Shown piece by piece: positions 56,359 to 64,000 of a stretch of DNA of 64,000 nt (positions are counted from its first letter, which is position 1; each line of letters starts with the position of its first letter). The DNA is from a bacterium (GTDB lineage Bacteria; Zhuqueibacterota; Zhuqueibacteria; Residuimicrobiales; Residuimicrobiaceae). The notes under the pieces were generated by a model, which was given only the letters and a program-made list of their open reading frames with translations, made no database searches and was not told where the DNA came from. The stretch lies in contig JAKQNR010000024.1 of NCBI GenBank assembly GCA_029565685.1, forward strand, positions 124,001 through 188,000, read 5' to 3'. Made by a program: the position numbers and the translations under genes.

Positions 56359-57174
56359 ATGAAAAACAATGGCATTCTCGACACCATCAACATTCTGATT
56401 ATCGAAACGGAAGTCAAGCTGATCAGTTCTCTCATTCTGGTTCTGCTGATCTGGCTGTTGCGCAGCATCGTCCTGCGGCTGTTATCACAGCGCATCAAAG
56501 ACGAACGCACGCGCGAACTATCGCGGCAGATCGTCGGCTATACCGCCTTTCTGCTCGGCCTGGTGCTGATCGGCCGGTTATGGCTGGAGGGATTCCAATC
56601 CCTGCTCATCGTACTGACCCTGCTTCTCGCCGCCATGATCCTCTCCTTGAAAGAGCTTATTTTAAACATCGCCTCCTGGAGCGTCATCGCCTGGCGACAG
56701 TTGTTCAAGATCGGCGATCATATCAGAATCGGCGAGCATTACGGCGAAGTGGTGGAGATGAACATGATTTATATCACGCTGGTCGAATTGGATGAAAGAC
56801 TTCCTTCTGAACCCGCCGGACATCGCGTCATCAAGATTCCCAACAACCTGGTGCTGACGCAGCCGATCGTTAACGACACCGAGGGCGCGCATGCGCTCTG
56901 GTATGAGATTCAAGTGGCCCTGAGGCTGGACAGCGACTGGCAGGACGCCCAACAGACACTGGAGCGGATCCTGCAGCAGCGCATGGCCGCCGCCGAGATC
57001 GAGAACCTGGAAGACGCGCCGCCGGTTCAAGTGTCTGTCCGAGTGCACGCCGGCGCCCTCCTTCTCACCGGCCGTTATTTTTGCACCTCCGAACAGCAAC
57101 CGGAGATCGAAGAGGAGCTCTGGCAACAAATCCTGTCCGCCTTTCAGCCGCACGGCCGAATACACCTCGTCTGA
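56359..57174 (+). CDS. MscS-type mechanosensitive channel protein
   Basis: 271 residues with three membrane helices (e.g. LISSLILVLLIWLLRSIVLR, VGYTAFLLGLVLIGRLWLEG) and then the pore-lining segment LKELILNIASWSVIAWRQLF. The beta domain FKIGDHIRIGEHYGEVVEM and NLVLTQPIVND are typical of MscS. The C-terminal domain is shorter than in E. coli MscS (286). It would release solutes at hypo-osmotic shock. The start at 56359 is chosen because the longer frame overlaps the previous gene. Confidence 0.9.
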   Translation: MKNNGILDTINILIIETEVKLISSLILVLLIWLLRSIVLRLLSQRIKDERTRELSRQIVGYTAFLLGLVLIGRLWLEGFQSLLIVLTLLLAAMILSLKELILNIASWSVIAWRQLFKIGDHIRIGEHYGEVVEMNMIYITLVELDERLPSEPAGHRVIKIPNNLVLTQPIVNDTEGAHALWYEIQVALRLDSDWQDAQQTLERILQQRMAAAEIENLEDAPPVQVSVRVHAGALLLTGRYFCTSEQQPEIEEELWQQILSAFQPHGRIHLV

Positions 57175-57215
57175 TCCCAAACCCCCTGCGCCTCCTATGC
57201 ACCCAGCGGTTGCAG

Positions 57216-57260
57216 CTATAATTTTACTGGCTTTTTACCTATTTTATGCTTAAATTATAG
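57216..57260. promoter_or_regulatory. Inverted repeat upstream of the EF-G gene
   Basis: CTATAATTT (57216-57224) and AAATTATAG (57252-57260) are perfect 9-bp inverted arms, 27 bases apart, 40 bp before the EF-G start. Each arm contains a -10-like TATAAT/ATTATA, so it may mark a divergent or regulated promoter. The function is inferred. Confidence 0.35.
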
Positions 57261-57300
57261 TCTTTGTTTTTCAAACCGTTAACCAACATCTGAGAAACCT

Positions 57301-59385
57301 ATGGCCATTGACTTGACCAAAATGCGCAACATCGGCATCAGCGCGCACATCGATTCGGGCAAGACCACGCTGACCGAGAGAATTCTCTACTACACCCAAA
57401 AGATCCACGCCATCCACGAAGTCCGCGGCAAGGACGGTCATGGCGCCACCATGGATTCCATGGCCTTGGAACGTGAACGCGGGATCACCATTCAGTCCGC
57501 TTCCACCAACGTGACCTGGAAGAATTTCGCCATCAACATCATCGACACGCCGGGCCATGTGGATTTTACCATCGAAGTGGAGCGCTCGCTGCGCGTACTC
57601 GACGGCGCCATCTTGGTGCTCTGCGCCGTGGGCGGCGTACAGTCGCAGACCATCACGGTGGATCGGCAGATGACGCGCTACAAAGTTCCTCGCATCGCCT
57701 TTGTAAACAAATGCGATCGCATGGGCGCCAATCCGCAGCGAGTGGCCGATCAGTTGCATGACAGACTCAACCATACCTCGGCATTGATGCAATGGCCCAT
57801 CGGATTGGAGAGTCAATTCGAAGGCCTCATCGACCTGGTTACGATGAAGGCTTATTATTTTGACGGCGCCAACGGTGAAAACATCCGCGAAGAGAACATC
57901 CCGGCTGAGCTGCTGCCCATCGCCATGGAAAAAAGGGATCAGCTGATCGATCGCGTGTCTCTTTACGACGACGAGCTGGCTGAAGCGTACCTGGAAGACC
58001 GGGTCAGCGAAGAACTGATCTACCGCGCCGTGCGCAAAGGCACCCTGAGCCTTGATTTCATTCCTGTGTTCATCGGCTCTGCTTTTAAAAACAAGGGCGT
58101 GCAAACGCTGTTGGATGCCGTCATTAAATATCTGCCTTCGCCGAAAGAGATCGAAAACAAAGCCTTTGATCTGGACAACGACAACGCCGAGGTCGTGCTG
58201 CAATCGAATCCCACCCTGCCGACCGTGCTCCTGGCCTTTAAGCTGGATGACACCCGTTTCGGGCAGCTCACCTACGTGCGGCTGTATCAGGGCACGCTGC
58301 GCAAAGGCGACGAGATTTACAACCGCCGCTGTCAGAGAAAGGTGCGAGTCGGCCGGCTCATCCGCATGCATGCCGACGAGATGGAAGACATCTCCTCAGC
58401 TGAAGCCGGCGACATCGTCGCTCTATTCGGCATCGACTGCGCGTCCGGCGATACCTTTACCGACAACAGCGTGAATTATTCCATGTCCTCGATGTTTGTG
58501 CCGACGCCAGTCATCTCGCTCTCCATCAAACCGGTCGATAACAAATCCAGCGAGAACATGGCCAAAGCCCTGAATCGGTTCGTTAAAGAAGATCCGACTT
58601 TCCAGACGTTCGTCGATCCGGAAACCAACGACACCATCATTAAAGGCATGGGGGAGTTGCACCTGGAGGTCTATGTGGAACGGATGCGTCGCGAATATAA
58701 CGTTCTCCTGGAGACCGGCGCTCCACAGGTGGCCTATCGTGAAAGCATCTCGCAGAAAACAAATTTCGATTACACCCATAAAAAGCAGACCGGCGGCGCC
58801 GGCCAGTACGGCCGCGTGTGCGGCATCATCGAGCCGTTTCATCAGGGTGAGTTTGAATTCATCGATGAGCTCAAAGGCGGCGTCATCCCCACCGAATACG
58901 TCCCAGCCTGTGAAAAAGGATTCATTCAGGCGCTGCAAAAAGGACCGCTGGTGGGCTTTCCCATCGTCGGCGTTCGCGTGACGCTCAACGACGGCAACTA
59001 TCACCCGGTGGACTCGTCGGACATGGCGTTCCAGCAGGCGGCGTTCGGCGCTTTTCGTGAATCGTACCTCCGCTGCAAACCCATCATCCTCGAGCCCATC
59101 ATGCGCGTCGGGGTGGAAACCCCGCCCGAATACCAAGGACCGGTGTTGGCTACCATCAACCAGCGCCGCGGAATGATCCTCAGCGCCACTGAGGATAAAG
59201 TGCTGACCGCCATCGAAGCGGAAGTGCCGCTGAGTGAGATGTTCGGCTATTCCACTGTGCTGCGTTCAGCCACTCAAGGCAAAGCCGAATTCACCATGGA
59301 GTTCTCCCGTTATGCCAAGGTGCCTGAATCAATCGCAGAGAATCTGAAAAAAGCTTTTCAGGAAAAACAAAAACAGCAAAAGTAA
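57301..59385 (+). CDS. fusA: Elongation factor G, mitochondrial/spd-type
   Basis: 694 residues, full length, with all EF-G domains. G1 is AHIDSGKT (15-22), where classic bacterial EF-G has [28 protein letters not shown] is G3, and [15 protein letters not shown] is G4. [17 protein letters not shown] is closer to mitochondrial EF-G1 and the spdEFG1 group than to classic FusA. Domain IV starts with [13 protein letters not shown]. It promotes ribosomal translocation. No rpsL, rpsG or tuf gene is adjacent, unlike the classic str operon. Confidence 0.93.
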   Translation: MAIDLTKMRNIGISAHIDSGKTTLTERILYYTQKIHAIHEVRGKDGHGATMDSMALERERGITIQSASTNVTWKNFAINIIDTPGHVDFTIEVERSLRVLDGAILVLCAVGGVQSQTITVDRQMTRYKVPRIAFVNKCDRMGANPQRVADQLHDRLNHTSALMQWPIGLESQFEGLIDLVTMKAYYFDGANGENIREENIPAELLPIAMEKRDQLIDRVSLYDDELAEAYLEDRVSEELIYRAVRKGTLSLDFIPVFIGSAFKNKGVQTLLDAVIKYLPSPKEIENKAFDLDNDNAEVVLQSNPTLPTVLLAFKLDDTRFGQLTYVRLYQGTLRKGDEIYNRRCQRKVRVGRLIRMHADEMEDISSAEAGDIVALFGIDCASGDTFTDNSVNYSMSSMFVPTPVISLSIKPVDNKSSENMAKALNRFVKEDPTFQTFVDPETNDTIIKGMGELHLEVYVERMRREYNVLLETGAPQVAYRESISQKTNFDYTHKKQTGGAGQYGRVCGIIEPFHQGEFEFIDELKGGVIPTEYVPACEKGFIQALQKGPLVGFPIVGVRVTLNDGNYHPVDSSDMAFQQAAFGAFRESYLRCKPIILEPIMRVGVETPPEYQGPVLATINQRRGMILSATEDKVLTAIEAEVPLSEMFGYSTVLRSATQGKAEFTMEFSRYAKVPESIAENLKKAFQEKQKQQK

Positions 59386-59452
59386 CCTTGCATTGTTGCA
59401 GGACATTTTTGTATATTGCCATCGGCGATGGAAGAAACCAGAGGAACTACAC

Positions 59453-60148
59453 ATGATCAAAGAAGAACTCATTAAACGCAGTCCCATCCGCATCCTCGAA
59501 CAGACTCTTCACGGTGGTCTGGGACCAGGCCATCTGGGAGTGTTTGTGTCCAGAAAAGGCGTAGGTAAAACTGCCTGCCTGGTACACTTTGCCACCGACC
59601 ACCTGCTGCGCGGCCAAAAAGTCCTGCACATCTCCTTTTCCGATGATCCCCATCACATCGCCAACTGGTACAAACAGGTATATGAAGAGGTGGCAGCCGC
59701 CTATCAGCTTGAAAGCGCAAACCTAATCTTTGACGAGTTGCTGCGCGACCGCTTGATTTTGCACTTTAAAAAAAATGGCTCGAATTTGTCGGCGGTGCAC
59801 AACAACCTGGACATCTATGTGAAACAGGGAGGATTCACGCCCAAAATGATCATTGTCGACGGGACCCAGTTCGTCGAAAAGGACCAGGCCAGACTTCAGG
59901 AATGGCAAACCCTGGCCAAAGCCTTTGAGACCCAGATCTGGTTTTCCGCAACCCTGCCTGCGAATGCCGGTTCCGCAGCCGAATTTATCAAACCCTTCAT
60001 GCAGTATTTCTCCGTGATCATCGAACTGAACGCCCAACCGGACCATATTCAGCTTCGCCTGCTAAAAGATCAGGATGCCACCTCTTGTGAAAAATTGCGG
60101 CTCCGCCTTGATCCCAAATCTCTGCTCATCTCCAATCGACGGGTGTAA
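59453..60148 (+). CDS. Unrecognised P-loop (RecA/KaiC-like) protein
   Basis: 231 residues. GLGPGHLGVFVSRKGVGKTA gives a P-loop of the SRKGVGKT type at about residues 31-38, followed by LLRGQKVLHISFSD. KMIIVDGTQF near residue 140 is a Walker B-like strand. The layout suits a RecA/KaiC core without flanking domains. It could bind ATP and act in translation or DNA metabolism, but no family was recognised. The start at 59453 has GAGGA eight bases upstream. It follows the EF-G stop by 67 bp on the same strand. Confidence 0.75.
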   Translation: MIKEELIKRSPIRILEQTLHGGLGPGHLGVFVSRKGVGKTACLVHFATDHLLRGQKVLHISFSDDPHHIANWYKQVYEEVAAAYQLESANLIFDELLRDRLILHFKKNGSNLSAVHNNLDIYVKQGGFTPKMIIVDGTQFVEKDQARLQEWQTLAKAFETQIWFSATLPANAGSAAEFIKPFMQYFSVIIELNAQPDHIQLRLLKDQDATSCEKLRLRLDPKSLLISNRRV

Positions 60149-60222
60149 CTCCCAATCATTCCTTCGGTTACTGACTTATCCACACCGCTGTTGACTCTGC
60201 AACAACGCCTCACCCCTTTTAT

Positions 60223-60249
60223 AAAAAAAGCCTGCTTGCGCAGGCTTTT
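60223..60249 (-). terminator. Terminator of tRNA-Arg
   Basis: On the minus strand AGCCTGC-GCAA-GCAGGCT forms a 7-bp stem followed by seven T residues. It starts directly at the tRNA 3' end. Confidence 0.85.
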
Positions 60250-60325
60250 GGCGCGCCCGGAGGGGCTCGAACCCCCAACCTTCTGATCCGAAGTCAGAAG
60301 CTCTATCCAATTGAGCTACGGGCGC
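60249..60325 (-). tRNA. tRNA-Arg (anticodon TCG)
   Basis: A 77-base cloverleaf. Acceptor arms are GCGCCCG and CGGGCGC. The anticodon stem CTTCTGA/TCAGAAG encloses loop CTTCGGA, so the anticodon is TCG, read as Arg (CGA/CGG). The T arm is GGGGG-TTCGAGC-CCCTC. The discriminator base is G and the 3' CCA is encoded. No integrase or direct repeat of its 3' end is seen nearby. Confidence 0.95.
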
Positions 60326-60395
60326 ATAGAAATAATTTACGATTTTGCGCGAAGGAATGCAAGCCCTGATTTTACCAGCTTAATTCCTGGACAGT

Positions 60396-60471
60396 AAAAA
60401 AAATGACAGGCGTTAGTGAATGCGCGTCTTAGGGGGGTCGACGCCCATAGAAGGAAACTAACGCCTGCCAT
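60396..60471 (-). terminator. Long hairpin terminator
   Basis: ATGGCAGGCGTTAGT and ACTAACGCCTGTCAT are arms of 15 bp with one mismatch. The 39-base loop contains a nested GCGTC/GACGC stem. On the minus strand it is followed by eight T residues, just after the 60518 stop. It is unusually large for an intrinsic terminator. Confidence 0.65.
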
Positions 60472-60517
60472 ACTTTAAAACGATTTCTTCCGCCCTTTTG
60501 TTCCACCCCACCCTATT

Positions 60518-61957
60518 TCACTGCTTATCCGCCAAATAATTCTCCTCTGTGCGAAGGCGAATGGAGCTCAGCTGGCGAAGATTAAATGTAAGTTCTGTTT
60601 TTATTTGCAGATAACCGTCTCGCCGCATCGAGCTTACGCCGGATTGGCTCTGCAGGCAGTATTTGTACTGCACTTGCAGCCCGAGATTCCATTGCTGCGC
60701 CACAAGCAGGTTCACGCCCCCGCCGGCGAAAAGAATTCCGCTTGATATCGGCGGTCCACTTTGCATCCTGGTGCTTAGCAGGCCCAGCCCAAATGAGAGA
60801 TTGGGATGCACCCGTTGATGCACAAACAGACCATATCGGCCGATCAGATCAGCCGACATCTGCAGAGTCTGCCGTCCAGCAGGCCAAAGAATCGGTGTTG
60901 CACCCGCTGCCAGCTGAAGCTGAGTGCGAGGGGTTGACTGATAACGGTAATGCATCTCGGCGAAAACCGGAATCCTGACCTTTTCTGCCATATTAGGCAG
61001 TGCTGTGCCGATGGCCAGGCCGAAGCCATGTCTGGCCAGCCGAATTTTCTCGACCGGCCGCAGGCCCAAAACAGGTTGCGTTCTGGCTGGATCATGACTG
61101 GCCAGTACGATCGCTGGTTCAAGATGTATTGCAGGACTCGACTGATTCAAAGCCATTTTGCTTTTGATCAGATGTAAAATATCCTCATAAATCTGCTCTT
61201 CATCGACCCCGTTCTGGGCAATGACGCTCAAGGGCGTTTTGCCGATCTCTTCCATCGTTTTGGCATCCTCCGGCTGTGTGGAAAGCAAGATGGCCTCTGC
61301 TTCTGCACGCGTTGCTGCCTGACCGACTGGCTGCTGAACGTTTGCAGCAGCCGGCGGCACAGCCGCGTAAACAACCGCAATCGTCGAAGAATCGGTTGGT
61401 TGCATGGAAGGCGCGAAGGCCTCTGCTTCTACTTGCACGAATGGCTGCTGAACAACAGCAGCACTGAGTGCCATTGTGGTCTGAACATCCGCAATCGTCA
61501 AAGAATCGACTGTTTGGGAATTAGACGCAACAGCAGCTGCTATATCTACCGTTTCCTCCACAGACGCTGGGAACTCGCCGCCCACTGAGCGGGCTGCTTC
61601 TTGCATCAACTCCCGGGTCAGCAGATGTATTGCTGCGGCGGTCGCGGTGTCCTTTTGAGCGGCTTCGACCACTCTCTGCGCTTGTCGGACTCCGGCTGCA
61701 GATGCAAGCGCTGTTGTTCCTGCTGCAGGGAGCGGAGTCATCTTTTGTGTTGGTGCGTCACCATGCACGGGCAGATGGTTTCTGGCCTGGGACGCTTCCG
61801 TGCTGTTGTTCTCTTTCAAAGCAGGAGCAGGTTTCACCTCAGTGTCCGGGGAAGCGGTCTCCTGCAGAGCAATGCGATGGTAGAGCGCCTGGGTCAAAAG
61901 CCAGCTTGTCAGCAGCAGGCACAAACCGACCGCTATTAGATATCTTCTTTTCCACAT
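60518..61957 (-). CDS. Membrane-anchored protein with beta-rich C-terminal domain
   Basis: 479 residues. One N-terminal hydrophobic helix (RYLIAVGLCLLLTSWLLTQA) is followed by an Ala/Gln/Thr-rich linker. The linker contains two similar repeats: VVQQPFVQVEAEAFAPSMQP and VQQPVGQAATRAEAEAILLS. The C-terminal 200 residues alternate hydrophobic and polar residues (FGLAIGTALP, LQLAAGATPIL, LSFGLGLLSTR, NLGLQVQYKY), as in an outer-membrane barrel or PorT-like domain. The product was not recognised. The start at 61957 is preferred over a TTG at 61996 because it directly precedes the helix. Confidence 0.75.
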   Translation of the reverse strand: MWKRRYLIAVGLCLLLTSWLLTQALYHRIALQETASPDTEVKPAPALKENNSTEASQARNHLPVHGDAPTQKMTPLPAAGTTALASAAGVRQAQRVVEAAQKDTATAAAIHLLTRELMQEAARSVGGEFPASVEETVDIAAAVASNSQTVDSLTIADVQTTMALSAAVVQQPFVQVEAEAFAPSMQPTDSSTIAVVYAAVPPAAANVQQPVGQAATRAEAEAILLSTQPEDAKTMEEIGKTPLSVIAQNGVDEEQIYEDILHLIKSKMALNQSSPAIHLEPAIVLASHDPARTQPVLGLRPVEKIRLARHGFGLAIGTALPNMAEKVRIPVFAEMHYRYQSTPRTQLQLAAGATPILWPAGRQTLQMSADLIGRYGLFVHQRVHPNLSFGLGLLSTRMQSGPPISSGILFAGGGVNLLVAQQWNLGLQVQYKYCLQSQSGVSSMRRDGYLQIKTELTFNLRQLSSIRLRTEENYLADKQ

Positions 61958-62069
61958 CTTCGTCTTCTCTCTTCCCCCCCTGGCGGCTTTGTTCAAGCCG
62001 ACTACATTTTTGTTTCATTCGAGTAACAAAATCGGTCGTTCGGCGACAGGGGGTCTTGTTTATTATGTT

Positions 62070-62099
62070 ATTATCTGACCTCACTCGGCCCTGCTCCAA
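62070..62099 (-). promoter_or_regulatory. Putative promoter for the 61957 gene
   Basis: On the minus strand TTGGAG (62099-62094), 18 bases, GATAAT (62075-62070). It lies about 115 bp before the start and after the glnS terminator, consistent with separate transcription. Confidence 0.4.
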
Positions 62100-62120
62100 C
62101 ATTTAGGCAAATAGTATACC

Positions 62121-62149
62121 AAAAAAAAAGGACGTCCAGTGGGACATCC
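62121..62149 (-). terminator. Terminator of glnS
   Basis: On the minus strand GGATGTCC-CACT-GGACGTCC forms an 8-bp stem (one T-G pair) followed by nine T residues, about 35 bp after the glnS stop. Confidence 0.9.
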
Positions 62150-62183
62150 TTTTCGCGTTGAGGGAAAAACCGTAAATTTTTAA

Positions 62184-63896
62184 TCAGGGTCTTTGCTCCG
62201 CCTTTTCGATTTTAGCCCAAGTGTCCCTGAGCGTCACCGTCCGGTTCACTTTAATTTTTTCCGGTGTGGAGTCTTTATCGATGCAGAAATAGCCCAGCCG
62301 CTCAAACTGAAACCGGTCCAAAGGGTGCGCGTCCTTCAGCGCAGGCTCGAGATAGCACTGCTCCAGCACCTCGACCGAATTTGGATTCAACGCATCGAGA
62401 AAACTCTGACCCTCTTCCAGATCGTTCAGATTTTCCTTAAGGAAAAGATTTTCATACAACCGCACCTCTCCGCAAAGGGCGTGATTGGCGGAGACCCAGT
62501 GTATGGTCCCCTTGACCTTGCGATCGCTCTGCGAAGAGCCGCTGCGCGTCTCCGGATCATAGGTGCAGTGTACCTCCACCACCTCCTGAGTGACGGGATC
62601 CTTGCGCACTCCGACGCATTTGATGATATAGGCGTAACGCAGCCGCACCTCTCCTCCCGGCTGCAAACGAAAATATTTCTTGGGGGGATCTTCGCGAAAA
62701 TCATCCCGTTCGATGTACAGCTCGCGTGAAAAAATGATTTTTCGCACACCCATCGATGGATCTTCTGGGTTGTTGATGGCGGTCATCTCTTCCACTTGGT
62801 CCAGTGGATAATTATCGATGATCACCTTGAGCGGCCGAAGAACAGCCATCACCCGACGGGCGGTCTTGTTCAACTCTTCGCGCACGCAATGCTCCAGCAA
62901 CGCCAGATCCACCATGCTGTCGCGCTTGGCCACGCCGATGGTTTCGGCGAAATTTCGGATGGCCTGCGGCGGATAACCCCGCCGTCGCAATCCGGAAAGC
63001 GTGGGCATGCGAGGATCATCCCAACCACTCACCCGCCGCTCCTGCACCAGCTGCAGCAGTTTGCGTTTGCTCATCACCGTGTAGCTCAGGTTGAGCCGGG
63101 CAAATTCGACCTGTCGGGGATGATATAATTTCAGCGTGTCTAAAAACCAGTCGTACAACGGCCGATGATCTTCAAACTCCAAGGTGCAGATCGAATGGGT
63201 GATGCCCTCCAGCGAATCGGACAAGCAGTGCGCGTAATCGTACATCGGATAGACGCACCAGGTCGAACCAGTGCGATGGTGTTCTGCGTGCTTGATCCGG
63301 TAGATCACCGGATCGCGCATGTTCAAATTTGGCGAAGCCATATCGATGCGGGCGCGCAGCACCCGTGTTCCATCCGGAAATTCACCGGCGCGCATGCGCT
63401 CAAAGAGATCCAGATTCTCTTCCACGGACCGGTTGCGATACGGGCTTTCTTTGCCGGGCTGCGTCAAAGTGCCGCGGTACTCCCGCATCTCCTCCGCCGA
63501 GAGATCGCAGACATAGGCTTTGCCGAGCCTGATCAGCTCTAGCGCGTACTGATACAGCTGTTCGAAATAATCGGAGGCATAGAACAGTCTGTCCTGCCAA
63601 TCAAATCCTAGCCAGCGGACGTCCTCCATGATGGATTCCACGTATTCGACATCTTCTTTGACCGGATTAGTGTCGTCGAAACGTAGATTGGTCAAGCCGC
63701 CGTATTCATTGGCAATGCCAAAGTTCAGGCAGATCGATTTCGCGTGGCCGATATGCAGATATCCGTTGGGTTCCGGGGGAAAGCGCGTATGCACCTTACG
63801 GTCGCCGAAGCGACCCTCAGCCAAATCCTGATCAATGATGGTGCGGATAAAGTTTGCGGGAAGAGCGACTCCCGTTTTTTCTTTGTTTTCTTCCAT
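62184..63896 (-). CDS. glnS: Glutaminyl-tRNA synthetase
   Basis: 570 residues, a class I synthetase that charges tRNA-Gln. The HIGH motif is in [15 protein letters not shown] (40-54), and the KMSKS equivalent is [12 protein letters not shown] near residue 265. [20 protein letters not shown] is the characteristic GlnRS rather than GluRS segment. The C-terminal beta-barrels are complete, with a final [11 protein letters not shown] direct GlnRS route suggests no need for GatCAB on tRNA-Gln. Start codon ATG at 63896. A separate terminator lies upstream, so it has its own promoter. Confidence 0.96.
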   Translation of the reverse strand: MEENKEKTGVALPANFIRTIIDQDLAEGRFGDRKVHTRFPPEPNGYLHIGHAKSICLNFGIANEYGGLTNLRFDDTNPVKEDVEYVESIMEDVRWLGFDWQDRLFYASDYFEQLYQYALELIRLGKAYVCDLSAEEMREYRGTLTQPGKESPYRNRSVEENLDLFERMRAGEFPDGTRVLRARIDMASPNLNMRDPVIYRIKHAEHHRTGSTWCVYPMYDYAHCLSDSLEGITHSICTLEFEDHRPLYDWFLDTLKLYHPRQVEFARLNLSYTVMSKRKLLQLVQERRVSGWDDPRMPTLSGLRRRGYPPQAIRNFAETIGVAKRDSMVDLALLEHCVREELNKTARRVMAVLRPLKVIIDNYPLDQVEEMTAINNPEDPSMGVRKIIFSRELYIERDDFREDPPKKYFRLQPGGEVRLRYAYIIKCVGVRKDPVTQEVVEVHCTYDPETRSGSSQSDRKVKGTIHWVSANHALCGEVRLYENLFLKENLNDLEEGQSFLDALNPNSVEVLEQCYLEPALKDAHPLDRFQFERLGYFCIDKDSTPEKIKVNRTVTLRDTWAKIEKAEQRP

Positions 63897-63953
63897 GACA
63901 ACCTCTAAATTCTAAAAAGCGCTTGGCGTCTGTGGTCAGCATAAAAAATAAAA

Positions 63954-63984
63954 AAACCGGTCATCAATGCCTGACGACCGGTTT
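63954..63984 (-). terminator. Terminator of an off-window gene
   Basis: On the minus strand AAACCGGTC and GACCGGTTT give a perfect 9-bp stem with a 13-base loop, followed by a T-rich tail (TTTTTTTATTTTTTA). It serves a minus-strand gene to the right of the window. Confidence 0.75.
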
Positions 63985-64000
63985 CTTCCGCTGGGGAGCA

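Noticed and set aside
57271..58371. 366-residue open frame antisense to EF-G
   Set aside because: It overlaps conserved EF-G domains and shows no domain or ribosome site.
60249..60325. tRNA-Arg as an integration site
   Set aside because: No integrase, no repeat of the tRNA 3' end, and ordinary genes on both sides.
1..64000. CRISPR array, prophage or complete insertion sequence
   Set aside because: No regularly spaced repeats, phage structural genes, transposase or integrase were seen.

Overview
The window reads as a chromosomal segment of a Gram-negative bacterium of roughly balanced to moderately high GC. A TolC/adaptor/RND export trio and a TolC-type outer-membrane protein imply two membranes. 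Bacillithiol genes (bshC, bshB1), a bacterial-type GlnRS, a mitochondrial/spirochaete-type EF-G and decayed C-terminal tails resembling secretion-sorting (FlgD/por-type) domains point, by inference only, to an FCB-group lineage such as KSB1/Calditrichota. No rRNA or other taxonomic marker is present to prove this.

Layout. 1-6.8 kb: a partial gene at the left edge, an unrecognised sigma-like protein followed by a zinc-finger protein, a methyltransferase, rfbC, bshC-bshB1 and a ThuA-like protein. 6.8-13.4 kb (minus strand): an Fe-S cluster protein, then a four-gene operon that begins at a good promoter and encodes a degenerate ApgM-like protein, a HerA-like ATPase, archease and the RNA ligase RtcB. 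13.5-17.1 kb: gpmI and transketolase, convergent, with a terminator between them. 17.2-20 kb: an NtrB/NtrC-like two-component pair. 20.4-26.1 kb: TolC-MFP-RND efflux operon ending in a strong terminator. 26.2-28.7 kb: cydAB behind a near-consensus promoter. 28.9-38.7 kb (minus strand): yjbQ and an unknown gene, then a tightly packed run of seven genes (GHMP sugar kinase, nucleotidyltransferase, DAK2-DegV fusion, plsY, rnz, EamA transporter, GAF/HD-GYP). 38.8-41.6 kb: an SDR and a flavoprotein. 41.7-50.0 kb: an accessory, partly decaying island. It holds a large secreted protein flanked by repeats that copy the 3' end of glgC, a BNR remnant, a YdeI-like gene, a heavily frameshifted M28 peptidase pseudogene, a peroxiredoxin-like gene with an in-frame UGA in place of the first Cys of CxxC, and an NmrA-like reductase. 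50.1-57.2 kb: glgC, a tandem GT2 glycosyltransferase, deoC, an LEA14-like lipoprotein, a membrane glycosyltransferase-like protein and an MscS channel. 57.3-64 kb: EF-G, an unrecognised P-loop protein, tRNA-Arg(TCG), an anchored beta-rich protein and glnS.

Themes that tie genes together: thiol and redox homeostasis (bacillithiol, Fe-S protein, candidate selenoprotein peroxiredoxin, cytochrome bd); RNA repair (RtcB/archease with a HerA ATPase); acyl-phosphate lipid entry (fatty-acid-kinase-like fusion next to PlsY); and nucleotide-sugar supply (kinase plus pyrophosphorylase, glgC). The most interesting single locus is the candidate UxxC selenoprotein at 48.6-49.0 kb.
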